A stretch of DNA of 64,000 bases from a bacterium. Lineage in GTDB: Bacteria; Planctomycetota; JAFGQW01. The DNA is taken from NCBI GenBank assembly GCA_030426805.1, contig JAUHXU010000003.1, positions 791,488 to 855,487 on the forward strand, in the 5' to 3' direction. The position numbers were made by a program, and so were the translations under genes. This document shows positions 1 to 8,082 of this stretch, one piece after another (position 1 is the stretch's first letter; the number at the start of each line of letters is the position of its first letter). The notes under the pieces are model-generated. The model was not told the DNA's origin and did not search any database. It saw nothing but the letters and a program-made list of their open reading frames with translations.

Positions 1-1
1 C

Positions 2-898
2 CTGCAGGGTGCGCTCAACGAGATCGAGGCCAAGCTGGCCAAGTACTCGGACGCCACCGTCGCGCCGACGCTGCTGCTCTACAAGGCTCGCCTTCAGGCG
101 GGGCTCGATCAGGGCGCGGCCGCGAAGGAGACGATCGCGGCGATGCGCGCGAAGTATCCGGCGCACCCGTTCGTCGCCGCTGTCGGCGATGCGCCGTCGC
201 CGGCCGATGCGCTCGTGGCGGGGATCGAGGCGAAGGAGAAGTTCCTCGCCGCCAACGGCAAGCCATTCGCCGATCGCCCGAAGCCGCAGGCCGGCCTGTC
301 GGCGACGATCACGTTCAAGGACTTCGGGGACGTGAAGCTCGGCTTCTTTCCCCAGTATGCGCCGGAGCACGTCGCCAACTTCTTGCGTCTCGCGCGGGAG
401 GGCTTCTACGACGGCACGACGATTCACCGCATCACGGCGTTCTGCATCCAGGGCGGCGATCCGAACTCGAAGAACGACGATCCGAAGGACGACGGCCAGG
501 GCGGACCGGGCTACACGGTCGAGAACGAGGCGCGCCTGAACCCGCTCCAGCACACGCGCGGAACGCTGTCGGCGGCACGCGCCGGCCGGGACGCGCCGGA
601 CAGCGGAAGCCAGTTCTTCATCTGCACCCGCGATGCGAAAGAGGACGACTTCCTCGAGAACGACCGCTACACCGCCTACGGTGAGGTGCTCGAGGGCATG
701 GACATCGTCGACAAGATCTTCCAGCAGCCGACCAAGGGTCAAAACACCGACGGGGTCGCTCCCGACCGGCCGGTCAACCCGATCGTGATCGAGAAGATCG
801 TGATCGAGGGCGACTTCTCGCTGCCGGAGACCGAGATGCCCGGGTATCTCGAGCGGAAGAAGAAGGCCGAAGAGGACGCCGAGAAGAAGGACGAGTAG
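2..898 (+). CDS. Cyclophilin-type peptidyl-prolyl cis-trans isomerase, 5' end outside window
   Basis: Reading frame is open from base 2 to the TAG at 896-898, so the gene starts upstream of the window. The first ~90 visible residues are helical and TPR-like (alanine- and lysine-rich repeats with an LLLYKARLQAG stretch). The remainder is a cyclophilin domain: conserved blocks FLRLAREGFYDGTTIHRI, IQGGDP and GSQFFICT are visible, followed by an acidic/lysine tail. Cyclophilins isomerise Xaa-Pro bonds; whether this one is exported cannot be told because the N-terminus is missing. An intrinsic terminator follows at once. Family assignment is firm; the N-terminal TPR-like reading is inference. Confidence 0.9.
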   Translation: MQGALNEIEAKLAKYSDATVAPTLLLYKARLQAGLDQGAAAKETIAAMRAKYPAHPFVAAVGDAPSPADALVAGIEAKEKFLAANGKPFADRPKPQAGLSATITFKDFGDVKLGFFPQYAPEHVANFLRLAREGFYDGTTIHRITAFCIQGGDPNSKNDDPKDDGQGGPGYTVENEARLNPLQHTRGTLSAARAGRDAPDSGSQFFICTRDAKEDDFLENDRYTAYGEVLEGMDIVDKIFQQPTKGQNTDGVAPDRPVNPIVIEKIVIEGDFSLPETEMPGYLERKKKAEEDAEKKDE

Positions 899-925
899 CT
901 GGCCTGATCAGCCGCGCTACAAAAG

Positions 926-951
926 AAGCCCGCCAACCGGCGGGCTTTTTT
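926..951 (+). terminator. Rho-independent terminator after cyclophilin gene
   Basis: A 9-bp stem AAGCCCGCC / GGCGGGCTT with an AACC loop runs into six T residues. It lies 28 nt after the cyclophilin stop codon. Four A residues precede the stem, so it could work weakly for the convergent parB transcript as well. It is the only classical terminator I found in the window. Confidence 0.85.
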
Positions 952-997
952 CGTGTCGAGAGATGTGGGCGACGGGTCGAGGGGTCAACCGCCGCCG

Positions 998-1013
998 TGT
1001 TCCACGTGGAACG
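998..1013 (+). promoter_or_regulatory. parS-like site downstream of parB
   Basis: TGTTCCACGTGGAACG is nearly palindromic and matches the chromosomal parS consensus TGTTTCACGTGAAACA apart from a compensated C/G pair and the last base. It lies 10 nt beyond the parB stop codon. ParB loads at such sites and spreads as a CTP-dependent clamp. Confidence 0.75.
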
Positions 1014-1022
1014 TTCGGGGGG

Positions 1023-1979
1023 TCAGACGATCGGCTTCATCAGACGGGCGAAGATGCGATCGAACTCCTTGTTGTCCTGGAACCGGATCACGACCTTGCC
1101 CTTGCCCTGATTCTCGGTGATGTCGACCGGCATGCCGATCGCTTCGGCGAGCTTCTGCTCGAGGTCGGTGACGTAGGGCTCCTTGGCCTTGCCCGGAACG
1201 ATCACCCGGGTCGCCGCCGCGCGCTTCTCGACCGCACGGACGGACAAGCCGCCATCGACGATCTCCTTCGCCAGCGCGCGGCGCGCGTTGTCACCGGGGA
1301 CGCTGAGGAGGGCCCGCGCATGGCCCATCGTGAGTGTTCCACGTGAAACAAAGTCCTGTAGATCGCGCGGAAGCTCGAGCAGGCGGAGCAGGTTGGCGAC
1401 GGTCGAGCGCTTCTTACCGACCTTTCGAGCCGCCTCCTCCTGCGTCAGCTCGAGGGAGTCCATCATCTCGCGGATGGCCTCTGCGCACTCGATCGGGTTC
1501 AGGTCTTCGCGCTGAATGTTCTCGATCAGCGCCAACTCGAGCCGACGGTCGTCGTCGACCTCTTTGACGATGACCGGGAGCGTCTTCCACCCGAGGTGCT
1601 TGCACGCGCGGAAGCGCCTTTCGCCGGCGATCAGCTCGTAGCGCTGGTCCGCGAGGCGACGCACCATCGGCGGTTGCATCAGTCCGGCGCGCGCGATCGA
1701 GTCGGCCAGCTCGTCGATCGCCGCTTCATCGACCTTGCGACGGGGCTGATTCGCGTTCGGAATGATCGCGGCGATCGGGATTTCCCGAAGGCCGGTGGCC
1801 GAGGCCGGCGGCGAGGCTGCGGGGGCCGGCGATGCGGCCGCTGGCTCGGGGGCCTTCGTCGGGGCCGCCGGATCGCTCTCGGCGAACGCCGGCTGCGGGG
1901 GGGTCGCCGCCGCGGACGGGGCCTCAACGCTCTGCTTGATCAAGTAGTCCAATCCACGTCCGAGCTTCTTCCCGGCCAT
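1023..1979 (-). CDS. parB: Chromosome-partitioning protein ParB
   Basis: 318 residues; ATG at 1979 with a GGGAGG Shine-Dalgarno. Longer in-frame upstream sequence lacks family similarity and was not used. The N-terminus MAGKKLGRGLDYL is the usual ParA-contacting segment, followed by an Ala/Pro-rich linker (about 20-62). The ParB/Srx CTPase core has GERRFRA (residues 119-125) and ENIQREDLNPIE (153-164). An HTH lies near 178-203 and a C-terminal dimerisation region follows. Function: binds parS, hydrolyses CTP, organises and segregates the origin region. No parA is adjacent; the gene stands alone, divergent from acyP and about 13.6 kb from dnaA, consistent with origin-proximal parB. Confidence 0.95.
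   Translation of the reverse strand: MAGKKLGRGLDYLIKQSVEAPSAAATPPQPAFAESDPAAPTKAPEPAAASPAPAASPPASATGLREIPIAAIIPNANQPRRKVDEAAIDELADSIARAGLMQPPMVRRLADQRYELIAGERRFRACKHLGWKTLPVIVKEVDDDRRLELALIENIQREDLNPIECAEAIREMMDSLELTQEEAARKVGKKRSTVANLLRLLELPRDLQDFVSRGTLTMGHARALLSVPGDNARRALAKEIVDGGLSVRAVEKRAAATRVIVPGKAKEPYVTDLEQKLAEAIGMPVDITENQGKGKVVIRFQDNKEFDRIFARLMKPIV
1335..1350 (+). promoter_or_regulatory. parS-like site inside parB
   Basis: TGTTCCACGTGAAACA differs from the parS consensus TGTTTCACGTGAAACA at a single position. It lies inside the parB coding sequence, a placement known for other parS sites. With the copy at 998-1013 it makes a pair 337 bp apart. Confidence 0.8.
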
Positions 1980-2115
1980 CGTGATCCCTCCCGGTTGCGC
2001 CCTTTCGGGCGGGCCGTCGCGCCCCCCGCTCCGCCCTCGGATCAGGCTGAGTCGCGTCGGTTTCGCCCGCGCCTGTGATAGCCCGCGGCGCCCTACCTGC
2101 GCAATAGAAATGTCG

Positions 2116-2121
2116 GTAGAA
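2116..2121 (+). promoter_or_regulatory. Candidate -10 element for acyP operon
   Basis: TAGAAT sits 38 nt upstream of the acyP ATG. No convincing -35 hexamer is present at 16-18 nt spacing, so this is a weak call based on the hexamer and its position in the short divergent region between parB and acyP. Confidence 0.35.
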
Positions 2122-2159
2122 TCCCCGTGGCGAGGTCGGAATCGAGACAGGGAGGCCCG

Positions 2160-2426
2160 ATGATCGCGAGACACATCCGATTCGAGGGCCGGGTCCAAGG
2201 CGTCGGCTTCCGAGCCCGAACCCGACGGGTCGCCCAACGCTTCGCGGTGACCGGAGACGTCCGCAATCTCCCGGACGGCGCGGTCGACCTCCACGTCGAG
2301 GGCATCGAGTCCGAGGTGAGCGCATTCCTGGAGGCTCACCAGGAGGCGCTCGGGCACCTCATCCGAGCAACGACTTCGGCCGATGCGCAGCCGCGAGGCG
2401 ACAAGACGTTCGAGGTGACCTGGTGA
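2160..2426 (+). CDS. acyP: Acylphosphatase
   Basis: 88 residues from ATG 2160, chosen because it has a GGGAGG Shine-Dalgarno six nt upstream and gives a normal-length acylphosphatase. The signature GRVQGVGFRARTR carries the phosphate loop and the catalytic Arg, and GDVRNLPDGAVDLHVEG matches the second conserved block. It hydrolyses acyl phosphates such as carbamoyl- or acetyl-phosphate in the cytoplasm. Its stop overlaps the GTG of the next gene by 4 nt, so the two are probably translationally coupled. Confidence 0.93.
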   Translation: MIARHIRFEGRVQGVGFRARTRRVAQRFAVTGDVRNLPDGAVDLHVEGIESEVSAFLEAHQEALGHLIRATTSADAQPRGDKTFEVTW

Positions 2427-3148
2427 AGCCGTTCATCGGCTCCGCGATCATCGGCTGGCGCGCGGTGCTTCGGGCGAACTCGTTCCGCTGGTGTGCGCTG
2501 GGGGGGATCGCCCTCGCGACGCTCTCGGGTTGCTTCTTCGCCGGCTTCCTCGTGTTCGAGGACAAGCACACGCGGGTCGAGCTGGTCGCATCGACGCTGC
2601 ACCTCTGGACGGTGGTCTGTATCTGTCTCGTCGTGCCACCTCGCCTCGTCGCGATCGCCCGCCGACGGGGAGAAGAAGGCGGAGTCTTTGATCCGAATAT
2701 CATGTTCCTGGACGTCGCGGTCCGAGGCCTCGGTGTGTTCGCGGCCTACGCGATGACCACGGCGGCGCTCGCGGTCGCCGGTTGGATCGGGATCTCGGCA
2801 TCGGGCGGGCAGGCGCCCGGACTTCTCCACGTGACGGCGGCCGAGCTCCTGTTCGGCGGGATCCTGCTCTCGGGCGCGATCGCCGTGTCTCAAATCGGGA
2901 CCGCGCTCGCGACGACATGCGTGACCGTGGGGTGGCTCCTGCTCGGCACCGCCAAGCACCTCGGCGACCCGGGGCCGCTCCGGTGGGCGGTCGCCTGGGT
3001 CCCGGACTTCGCACTTCTTCAGCCGACGGTCGATTCCGATACCTCTGTGTGGACGATCGCATACGGCGGGCTCCTGATCGCGCTCTACATCGCGGCGGGC
3101 GCGACGCTCGCCCGAATCCGCAGCGCCAGGCGCCCGGCCCGGCTCTGA
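2423..3148 (+). CDS. Integral membrane protein, possibly ABC-2 permease-like
   Basis: 241 residues with a GTG start overlapping the acyP stop (GTGA). About six hydrophobic segments: near residues 26-46, 57-77, 100-125, 140-165, 170-180 and 215-232. There is a short cytoplasmic basic/acidic loop (ARRRGEEGG) after the second. Size, topology and the long N-terminal helix resemble ABC-2 type transport permeases, but no ATPase partner is next to it and I see no diagnostic motif, so the function is unassigned. Confidence 0.75.
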   Translation: MKPFIGSAIIGWRAVLRANSFRWCALGGIALATLSGCFFAGFLVFEDKHTRVELVASTLHLWTVVCICLVVPPRLVAIARRRGEEGGVFDPNIMFLDVAVRGLGVFAAYAMTTAALAVAGWIGISASGGQAPGLLHVTAAELLFGGILLSGAIAVSQIGTALATTCVTVGWLLLGTAKHLGDPGPLRWAVAWVPDFALLQPTVDSDTSVWTIAYGGLLIALYIAAGATLARIRSARRPARL

Positions 3149-3192
3149 CCCGCGCGGTCGTCACGGGACCGGGCAGGGGGGGGGATCGACCG

Positions 3193-3924
3193 GTGCGATA
3201 CGCGCTGCTCAGTGATGTGCACGGGAATCTCGAAGCGCTCGACGCGGTGCTCGCGGCGTGCTCGCGCGCGCGGATCGACCGATTCGTGTTCCTCGGCGAC
3301 CTCGTCGGCTACGGCGCGGACCCGAACGCGTGCTGCCAGTGTGTGCGCGCACTCGACCCGATCGCGGTGGTCGGCAACCACGACGCGGCGGCGATCGATC
3401 GCCTCGACACGTCGTATTTCAATCCGCACGCACGCCGCTCGATGGACTGGTGCCGCGCCGCACTGGACGACTCGCACAAGCGATACCTGCGCGCGCTACC
3501 CTACGTCGTCCGCGTCGACGACGGCCTGACGTTGTTCCACGCGACGCTGCACGACCCCGAGTCCTTCGGCTACGTCACCGACGAGATCGACGCGATGATG
3601 TCCTTCCATTGCCTCGACTCGCAGCTCGGCGTGTTCGGCCACTCGCACGTTCCGGACGCGTTTCGCTGCGACACGACCGGGATCGTCGAGCGCATTCCGG
3701 TCGACGCCGTCGCGCTCGAGGCGGGGGCGCGCTTCCTCGTCAACCCGGGCAGCGTCGGCCAGCCGCGTGACGGCGATCCGCGCGCCGCATTCGGCATCCT
3801 CGATACGGACACGCGCACCGTGACGACACACCGGGTGCCGTACGACATCGAGACCGCACAGCGCAAGATCCACGCCGCGGGATTGCCGCGTCTGATCTAC
3901 CGACGACTCGCGGTCGGGCAGTAG
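3193..3924 (+). CDS. Metallophosphoesterase, YfcE/MJ0936 type
   Basis: 243 residues. GTG 3193 was chosen because the protein then opens directly with the first metal motif, RYALLSDVHGN, and a G-rich Shine-Dalgarno precedes it. Dimetal motifs appear in order: D-V-H (8-10), GDLVGYGADP (about 36-45), GNHD (about 61-64) and GHSHVP (about 152-157). This is the calcineurin-like phosphoesterase fold, which acts on phosphodiesters or phosphomonoesters with two divalent metals; the natural substrate is not predictable. The Shine-Dalgarno is part of a run of nine G (3176-3184). It follows the membrane protein gene by 44 nt, likely in the same transcript. Confidence 0.88.
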   Translation: MRYALLSDVHGNLEALDAVLAACSRARIDRFVFLGDLVGYGADPNACCQCVRALDPIAVVGNHDAAAIDRLDTSYFNPHARRSMDWCRAALDDSHKRYLRALPYVVRVDDGLTLFHATLHDPESFGYVTDEIDAMMSFHCLDSQLGVFGHSHVPDAFRCDTTGIVERIPVDAVALEAGARFLVNPGSVGQPRDGDPRAAFGILDTDTRTVTTHRVPYDIETAQRKIHAAGLPRLIYRRLAVGQ

Positions 3925-3934
3925 GCGGGGTGAC

Positions 3935-5251
3935 TCAGCGCAGGTAGTCGAGTTGCGGGGGGAGGGTGTCGAGGCCGTCCTCGCCGAGCTTCGCCTCGAA
4001 CAGCGCGCGGATGTCGGCGAGCGGTTTCTCCTCGCCGGAGAACGTCACGCGGCGTGCATCGGGATTCGCCCCCGACACCATCAGCACCTGAATGATGCTG
4101 TTCGCCTGCACTTTCTCGCCTTCGATCTCCATGTCGACCGGCGCGCCGTGGTGCTGCACGACACCGACGATCAGCGACACGGGCCGCGCGTGCAGGTAGA
4201 CGCCCTCGGGCAGGTCGAGTTCGAGCGAGACCATCTCGGAATACTCCTGTTGCAGCGCCTCTGCGTAGGCTCGGCCCCGCGTGATGTAGTGGCGCGCGAA
4301 TTGAAACCCGTAGGTGGCGATCAGCCGCAGGATCTCGTTCTTGTCGACGACGCGCGCGATTCGCCGCTTGGCGTCGACCGATCGGATGTCGTTCTCGTGG
4401 CGTTCGTAGAAGTGGACGAGTCCCGTCGTGAACTCGAGCAGGTGCAGCGCCATCGAGACGTGCCCGCGCAGCTTCTTCAGCAACGGCGTCGCGTTCTCGA
4501 CGTCGGTGTTCTTCAGGTAGGTGTCGTACTTCGACTGCAGACCGTGCACGGCTGCCTCGAGTTCGCGGCACCGCTCTTCCGGGAGATTCTCGGTCACGAA
4601 GCGACGCACCGTGTCGGGGTCCGCATCGTCGGCGATCGTACCGATCCCCTCGATCGCCTGCGCGGCGCGCAGATACGCGTTCGTGATCTCGAGGATCTGC
4701 TTGTCGACGTCGCCGGCGGTCTCCTCCCCGAGGTTGTGGGGGAGGTGCGATCGCGGCAGCGCGTCGGTGAGTTTCTTCAGGTCGAGCTTGTCGTCCGGGA
4801 TCGCCAGACCGACGGCCTCGGCCTCCGTGAGCGACGCACGGATCAAGTCGCACACCGAATCGGTGATGAACTCGAACGCTTCGCCGCTACGCAAGTGAAA
4901 CAGCGCGAGCTGCGCGACGTCGTCGTCGAGGTGATACTTGAAGTAGCGCCGCCGGACGTGGCGCAGCGTGTAGCACACACCGATCAGGTTGCGGATCGAG
5001 GCGACGATCTCGGTGAGGTTCGAGAAGCTGCGGTTGTAGCGGGCGTCGTAGTCGTCGAGGAAGCTCTCGAGCAGCTCGGCCTCTTCGTTGACGTGGCCGA
5101 TCACGCGTTTCGTGATCAGCTCGCGCTCGCAATCGAGGAAGAAACGGCCGGTCGCGACGAAATTCCGGACCGCCCGCTCCAAAATGGGGCGGAAGTCCTC
5201 TTCCTGGATGACCTCGGCGAGCGAGGTCTCTTCGCGTAGATGCGCTTCCAT
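3935..5251 (-). CDS. Helical protein with C-terminal HPr-like phosphocarrier domain
   Basis: 438 residues from ATG 5251 (a TTG one codon earlier is possible). Residues 1-340 are almost wholly alpha-helical and charged, with no family I recognise (blocks such as RRRYFKYHLDDDVAQLALFHL). Residues about 345-425 resemble HPr: GVYLHARPVSLIV contains the G-x-H-A-R-P phosphohistidine signature with His at about 354, and KVQANSIIQVLMVSGA has a Ser (about 385) where HPr carries its regulatory phosphoserine. HPr relays phosphate from enzyme I; no PTS gene is in the window, so a regulatory rather than transport role is likely (inference). The gene converges on the phosphoesterase with a 10-nt gap. Confidence 0.75.
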   Translation of the reverse strand: MEAHLREETSLAEVIQEEDFRPILERAVRNFVATGRFFLDCERELITKRVIGHVNEEAELLESFLDDYDARYNRSFSNLTEIVASIRNLIGVCYTLRHVRRRYFKYHLDDDVAQLALFHLRSGEAFEFITDSVCDLIRASLTEAEAVGLAIPDDKLDLKKLTDALPRSHLPHNLGEETAGDVDKQILEITNAYLRAAQAIEGIGTIADDADPDTVRRFVTENLPEERCRELEAAVHGLQSKYDTYLKNTDVENATPLLKKLRGHVSMALHLLEFTTGLVHFYERHENDIRSVDAKRRIARVVDKNEILRLIATYGFQFARHYITRGRAYAEALQQEYSEMVSLELDLPEGVYLHARPVSLIVGVVQHHGAPVDMEIEGEKVQANSIIQVLMVSGANPDARRVTFSGEEKPLADIRALFEAKLGEDGLDTLPPQLDYLR

Positions 5252-5337
5252 CAAAGGCTCGGTATCCGGAAAGCCTGCCCGGCTGTCGGCTCGTCGAATC
5301 TGCGACGACCCCTTGCGCCCACGGCGATTCGCTCCAC

Positions 5338-5348
5338 TAGACTATAAA
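5338..5348 (+). promoter_or_regulatory. Candidate -10 region for the sugar transferase
   Basis: TAGACT and TATAAA overlap at 5338-5348, 30-40 nt upstream of the ATG. TTGCGC at 5313-5318 could be a -35 at 19 nt spacing from TAGACT. The call rests on hexamer similarity only. Confidence 0.4.
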
Positions 5349-5377
5349 GCAAAAGCAGAGGTCCCTGAACCGCGAGC

Positions 5378-6781
5378 ATGATCAGCCGGAGAAGCTTTCC
5401 CCTCCTTCTCGTCTTGGCGGTCGCCGACGCCGTCGCCACGGTTGCGGCGCTGGTGGTCGCGTATCGGCTCCGATTCTCGTCCTGGTTCCCGATCGAGGCG
5501 ACCAAAGGCGTCCCCGATTGGAGCACCTACCTCCAGGCGGCCCCCGTGCTGGCGGTCCTGGCACTCCTCGCGAATCGCTGGGGGCGCCTCTACCACCCGG
5601 GTGAGCTCTCGTCCCTGCTCGCCGAAGCCTGGGCGATCGTGAAGAGCACGGCCGTTCTCGGCGTGCTGATCGCGGCGACCTCGTTCTTCTATCGGGACGA
5701 AGAGTACTCCCGCCTGACCCTGCTCCTGTTCATCATTGTCCACGTCCCGTTCGTGCTCGGCATGCGCCTGCTCGTCCGGTTCGTGATCCAAACGCTCGGC
5801 CTGTCCCGTCTGTTGCGTCGGAACTGCCTGATCGTCGGCGTCGGACGCCAGGCCCAAGCGATCTTCGACCGGATGGGGGAGTCGCCCTACGCACAATTCC
5901 GACCCGTCGCATTTTGGGATCCGAACGACGACGGCGAGCGGGCGGATCTGCGCGGCTTGCCGGTGTTGCGCGGCCGAGACGCGTTGCCGCGCATCCTCGC
6001 GGAGCACGGCATCGAGCTCGTGATCGCCGCCGTGCCCTACCGGCTCTACGACGAACTCCACGACCTCCTCGAACGGCTGACCCAGGAGACACCGGACGTC
6101 GTCCTCGCGCCGGACGACTTCGGTCTCTACGTGCTGCGCAGCCGCGCGTTCGACTTCCAGGGCCTGCCGATGATCTCGCTGCTCGAGACGCCGCTGTCCG
6201 GACCGGACCGGTTCATCAAGCGCGCGTTCGACGTCGTCGTCAGCGCGACGCTGCTGCTGTGCCTGCTGCCGGTGATCGTCGTGATCGCGATCGCGATCAA
6301 GTTGGGATCGCGCGGCCCGATCCTCTATCGACAGACCCGAATGGGACTCGACGGGCACACGTTCCGCATGATCAAGTTCCGGACGATGCGGGTCGACGCG
6401 GAGCGCGACGGGCCGCGATGGGCGAACGCCGACGACGACCGGCGCACGCGTCTCGGTCGGATCCTGCGGCGCACGAGCCTCGACGAGATCCCACAACTCG
6501 TCAACGTCGTCGTGGGCGACATGAGCCTCGTCGGTCCGCGCCCCGAACGGCCGGTGTTCATCGAGGAGTTTCGCGAGACGGTCCCGAACTACATGCTCCG
6601 CCACCGGATCAAAGCCGGCCTCACCGGCTGGGCCCAGGTCCACGGATGGCGCGGCAACACGAGCCTGCGCAAGCGGCTGCAATACGACCTCTACTACATT
6701 CGAAACTGGTCGCTCGCGCTCGACGTGCGGATCATGGTGATGACGCTGTTCCGAGGCATGGTGAACCGGAATGCCTATTGA
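5378..6781 (+). CDS. Polyprenyl-phosphate sugar-1-phosphate transferase (exopolysaccharide initiation)
   Basis: 467 residues. Four N-terminal membrane helices lie within residues 1-130, followed by a Rossmann-like middle domain (IVGVGRQAQAIFDRM). From about 277 comes the WbaP/WcaJ catalytic domain: KRAFDVVVS, a re-entrant hydrophobic segment, GPILYRQTRMG, MIKFRTMRVDAE, LRRTSLDEIPQLVNVVVGDMSLVGPRPE and GLTGWAQVHG. The family transfers a sugar-1-phosphate from a UDP-sugar to undecaprenyl phosphate at the inner membrane, starting capsule, EPS or O-antigen units. The protein is complete; sugar specificity cannot be read. No other polysaccharide gene is adjacent. Confidence 0.92.
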   Translation: MISRRSFPLLLVLAVADAVATVAALVVAYRLRFSSWFPIEATKGVPDWSTYLQAAPVLAVLALLANRWGRLYHPGELSSLLAEAWAIVKSTAVLGVLIAATSFFYRDEEYSRLTLLLFIIVHVPFVLGMRLLVRFVIQTLGLSRLLRRNCLIVGVGRQAQAIFDRMGESPYAQFRPVAFWDPNDDGERADLRGLPVLRGRDALPRILAEHGIELVIAAVPYRLYDELHDLLERLTQETPDVVLAPDDFGLYVLRSRAFDFQGLPMISLLETPLSGPDRFIKRAFDVVVSATLLLCLLPVIVVIAIAIKLGSRGPILYRQTRMGLDGHTFRMIKFRTMRVDAERDGPRWANADDDRRTRLGRILRRTSLDEIPQLVNVVVGDMSLVGPRPERPVFIEEFRETVPNYMLRHRIKAGLTGWAQVHGWRGNTSLRKRLQYDLYYIRNWSLALDVRIMVMTLFRGMVNRNAY

Positions 6782-7190
6782 TGCGCGGGGTTGCCGCCCG
6801 CGACTCCCATGGCGTCCAGATGCGCGGGCATGACGAACGCGTCTACTGCCGCGTGTTGTCTTCACCCCCGGCTCGCTTCGCTCGCGCCCCCGTGAGGGGG
6901 CCGTGGCGTTGCTCCAGGCGGCCCGTGCGCCCCACGGATCGTGCGAAGCTCTGGCGTCTACCAATCGAACGCCGCAGGCGCCGTACGTGCCGGCACACTA
7001 CGGTGGGTAGTGCTTCCTGACCGCGTGAGTCGGCGCTTCTCCGCGACGTGTCGCGTTTCGGGCCGTGGGGGCGACGATTTCGGTGTCGCGATACCTCAAT
7101 CGACGGGCCGTCGATTTCGATAAGTTCCCACAGGGACGTGACACGGGTAATCAAAGCGATAACCCGAGGGAACGAATCAGGATAGAGCGA
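6782..7190 (+). other. 409-nt non-coding leader between sugar transferase and sigma factor
   Basis: No credible gene. It contains a perfect 6-bp hairpin GCCCCC-GTGA-GGGGGC at 6886-6901, preceded by a C-rich CTCGCTTCGCTCGC stretch typical of dispersed repeats. It also has a 17-nt near-perfect palindrome ATCGACGG-G-CCGTCGAT at 7099-7115, 76 nt before the sigma-factor ATG. The latter could be an operator or a chance dyad. There is no T-tract, so the hairpin is not a typical terminator. Confidence 0.5.
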
Positions 7191-8012
7191 ATGGCGCGTC
7201 GTGCGGGCGATCCCGAAGGGGTCCTCGAAACCTACCTCTCCGAGATCAAGGAGATCCCGCTGCTCACCGCGGAGCAGGAGCGCACCCTCGGTGCGCGCGT
7301 GCAGAGCGGCGACGCGGAAGCGCGCGAACGGATGATCCGCTCGAACTTGCGGCTCGTCGTCAGCATCGCGAAGCGCTACGTCAATCGTGGCCTCGTGTTC
7401 ATGGACCTGATCGAAGAGGGCAACATCGGCCTGCTCAAGGCGGTGGAGCGTTTCGACCCCGAAGCGAAGACGCGCTTCAGCACGTATGCGACGTGGTGGA
7501 TCAAACAGTCGATCCGACGCGCACTCGTCAACACGGTCAAGACCGTTCGCGTGCCGTCCTACATGGTCGAGATCGTCAGCAAGTGGCGCGCCGCGAGCGA
7601 CGAACTGTCGCAGCAACTCGGGCGCGACCCGACACCGCTCGAGGTCGCGACGAAGCTCGGCGTGCCGCGCGACAACATCGAGATGGTCGGCCGCGCCCTC
7701 GACTCGACGACGACGAACTCGTTCGCCGACGACTCGTCGTGGTCGATGAGCGACTCGATCGAAGACGTGCGCCACGTCCCCGCGGACGAACAGCTCTTCC
7801 AGGCGCAAGACCTCGCGCGGATCGCCGAGTTGCTCGACGTGATCGACCCGCGCGAAGCGAGCATCCTGAAGATGCGGTTCGGCCTCGGTGACCAGGACCC
7901 GATGACGCTCAAGCAGATCGGCGAGCGGATCAACCTGACGCGCGAACGCGTGCGCCAGATCGAAGCCGCCGCACTCAAGCGCCTGCACAGTCGGCTGACC
8001 TCGCACGAATAG
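7191..8012 (+). CDS. Sigma-70 family RNA polymerase sigma factor (RpoD/RpoS/RpoH-like)
   Basis: 273 residues. ATG 7191 was chosen over an earlier in-frame start because it gives the normal beginning MARRAGDPEGVLETYLSEI (region 1.2), and GGATAG precedes it. Region 2 is intact: NLRLVVSIAKRYVNRGL, FMDLIEEGNIGLLKAVERFD and FSTYATWWIKQSIRRAL. Region 3 and a full region 4.2 helix-turn-helix (TLKQIGERINLTRERVRQIE) follow. At 273 residues it lacks region 1.1 and the non-conserved insert of housekeeping RpoD, so it is either a compact primary-like or a group 2 alternative factor. Upstream DNA contains the palindrome at 7099-7115. Confidence 0.92.
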   Translation: MARRAGDPEGVLETYLSEIKEIPLLTAEQERTLGARVQSGDAEARERMIRSNLRLVVSIAKRYVNRGLVFMDLIEEGNIGLLKAVERFDPEAKTRFSTYATWWIKQSIRRALVNTVKTVRVPSYMVEIVSKWRAASDELSQQLGRDPTPLEVATKLGVPRDNIEMVGRALDSTTTNSFADDSSWSMSDSIEDVRHVPADEQLFQAQDLARIAELLDVIDPREASILKMRFGLGDQDPMTLKQIGERINLTRERVRQIEAAALKRLHSRLTSHE

Positions 8013-8082
8013 CGGCGACACGGGCACGCGATCGCGTGGCCGACCGTGCCGGTGGGCACTATCATGACGTCCGGAGGACGCC

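Noticed and set aside
7101..7113. Palindrome CGACGGGCCGTCG also found at 17081-17093 as a possible shared operator
   Set aside because: Built from the CGA/TCG/CCG trinucleotides that dominate this genome; a similar string occurs inside the hexosaminidase gene (about 52062). Chance is likely.
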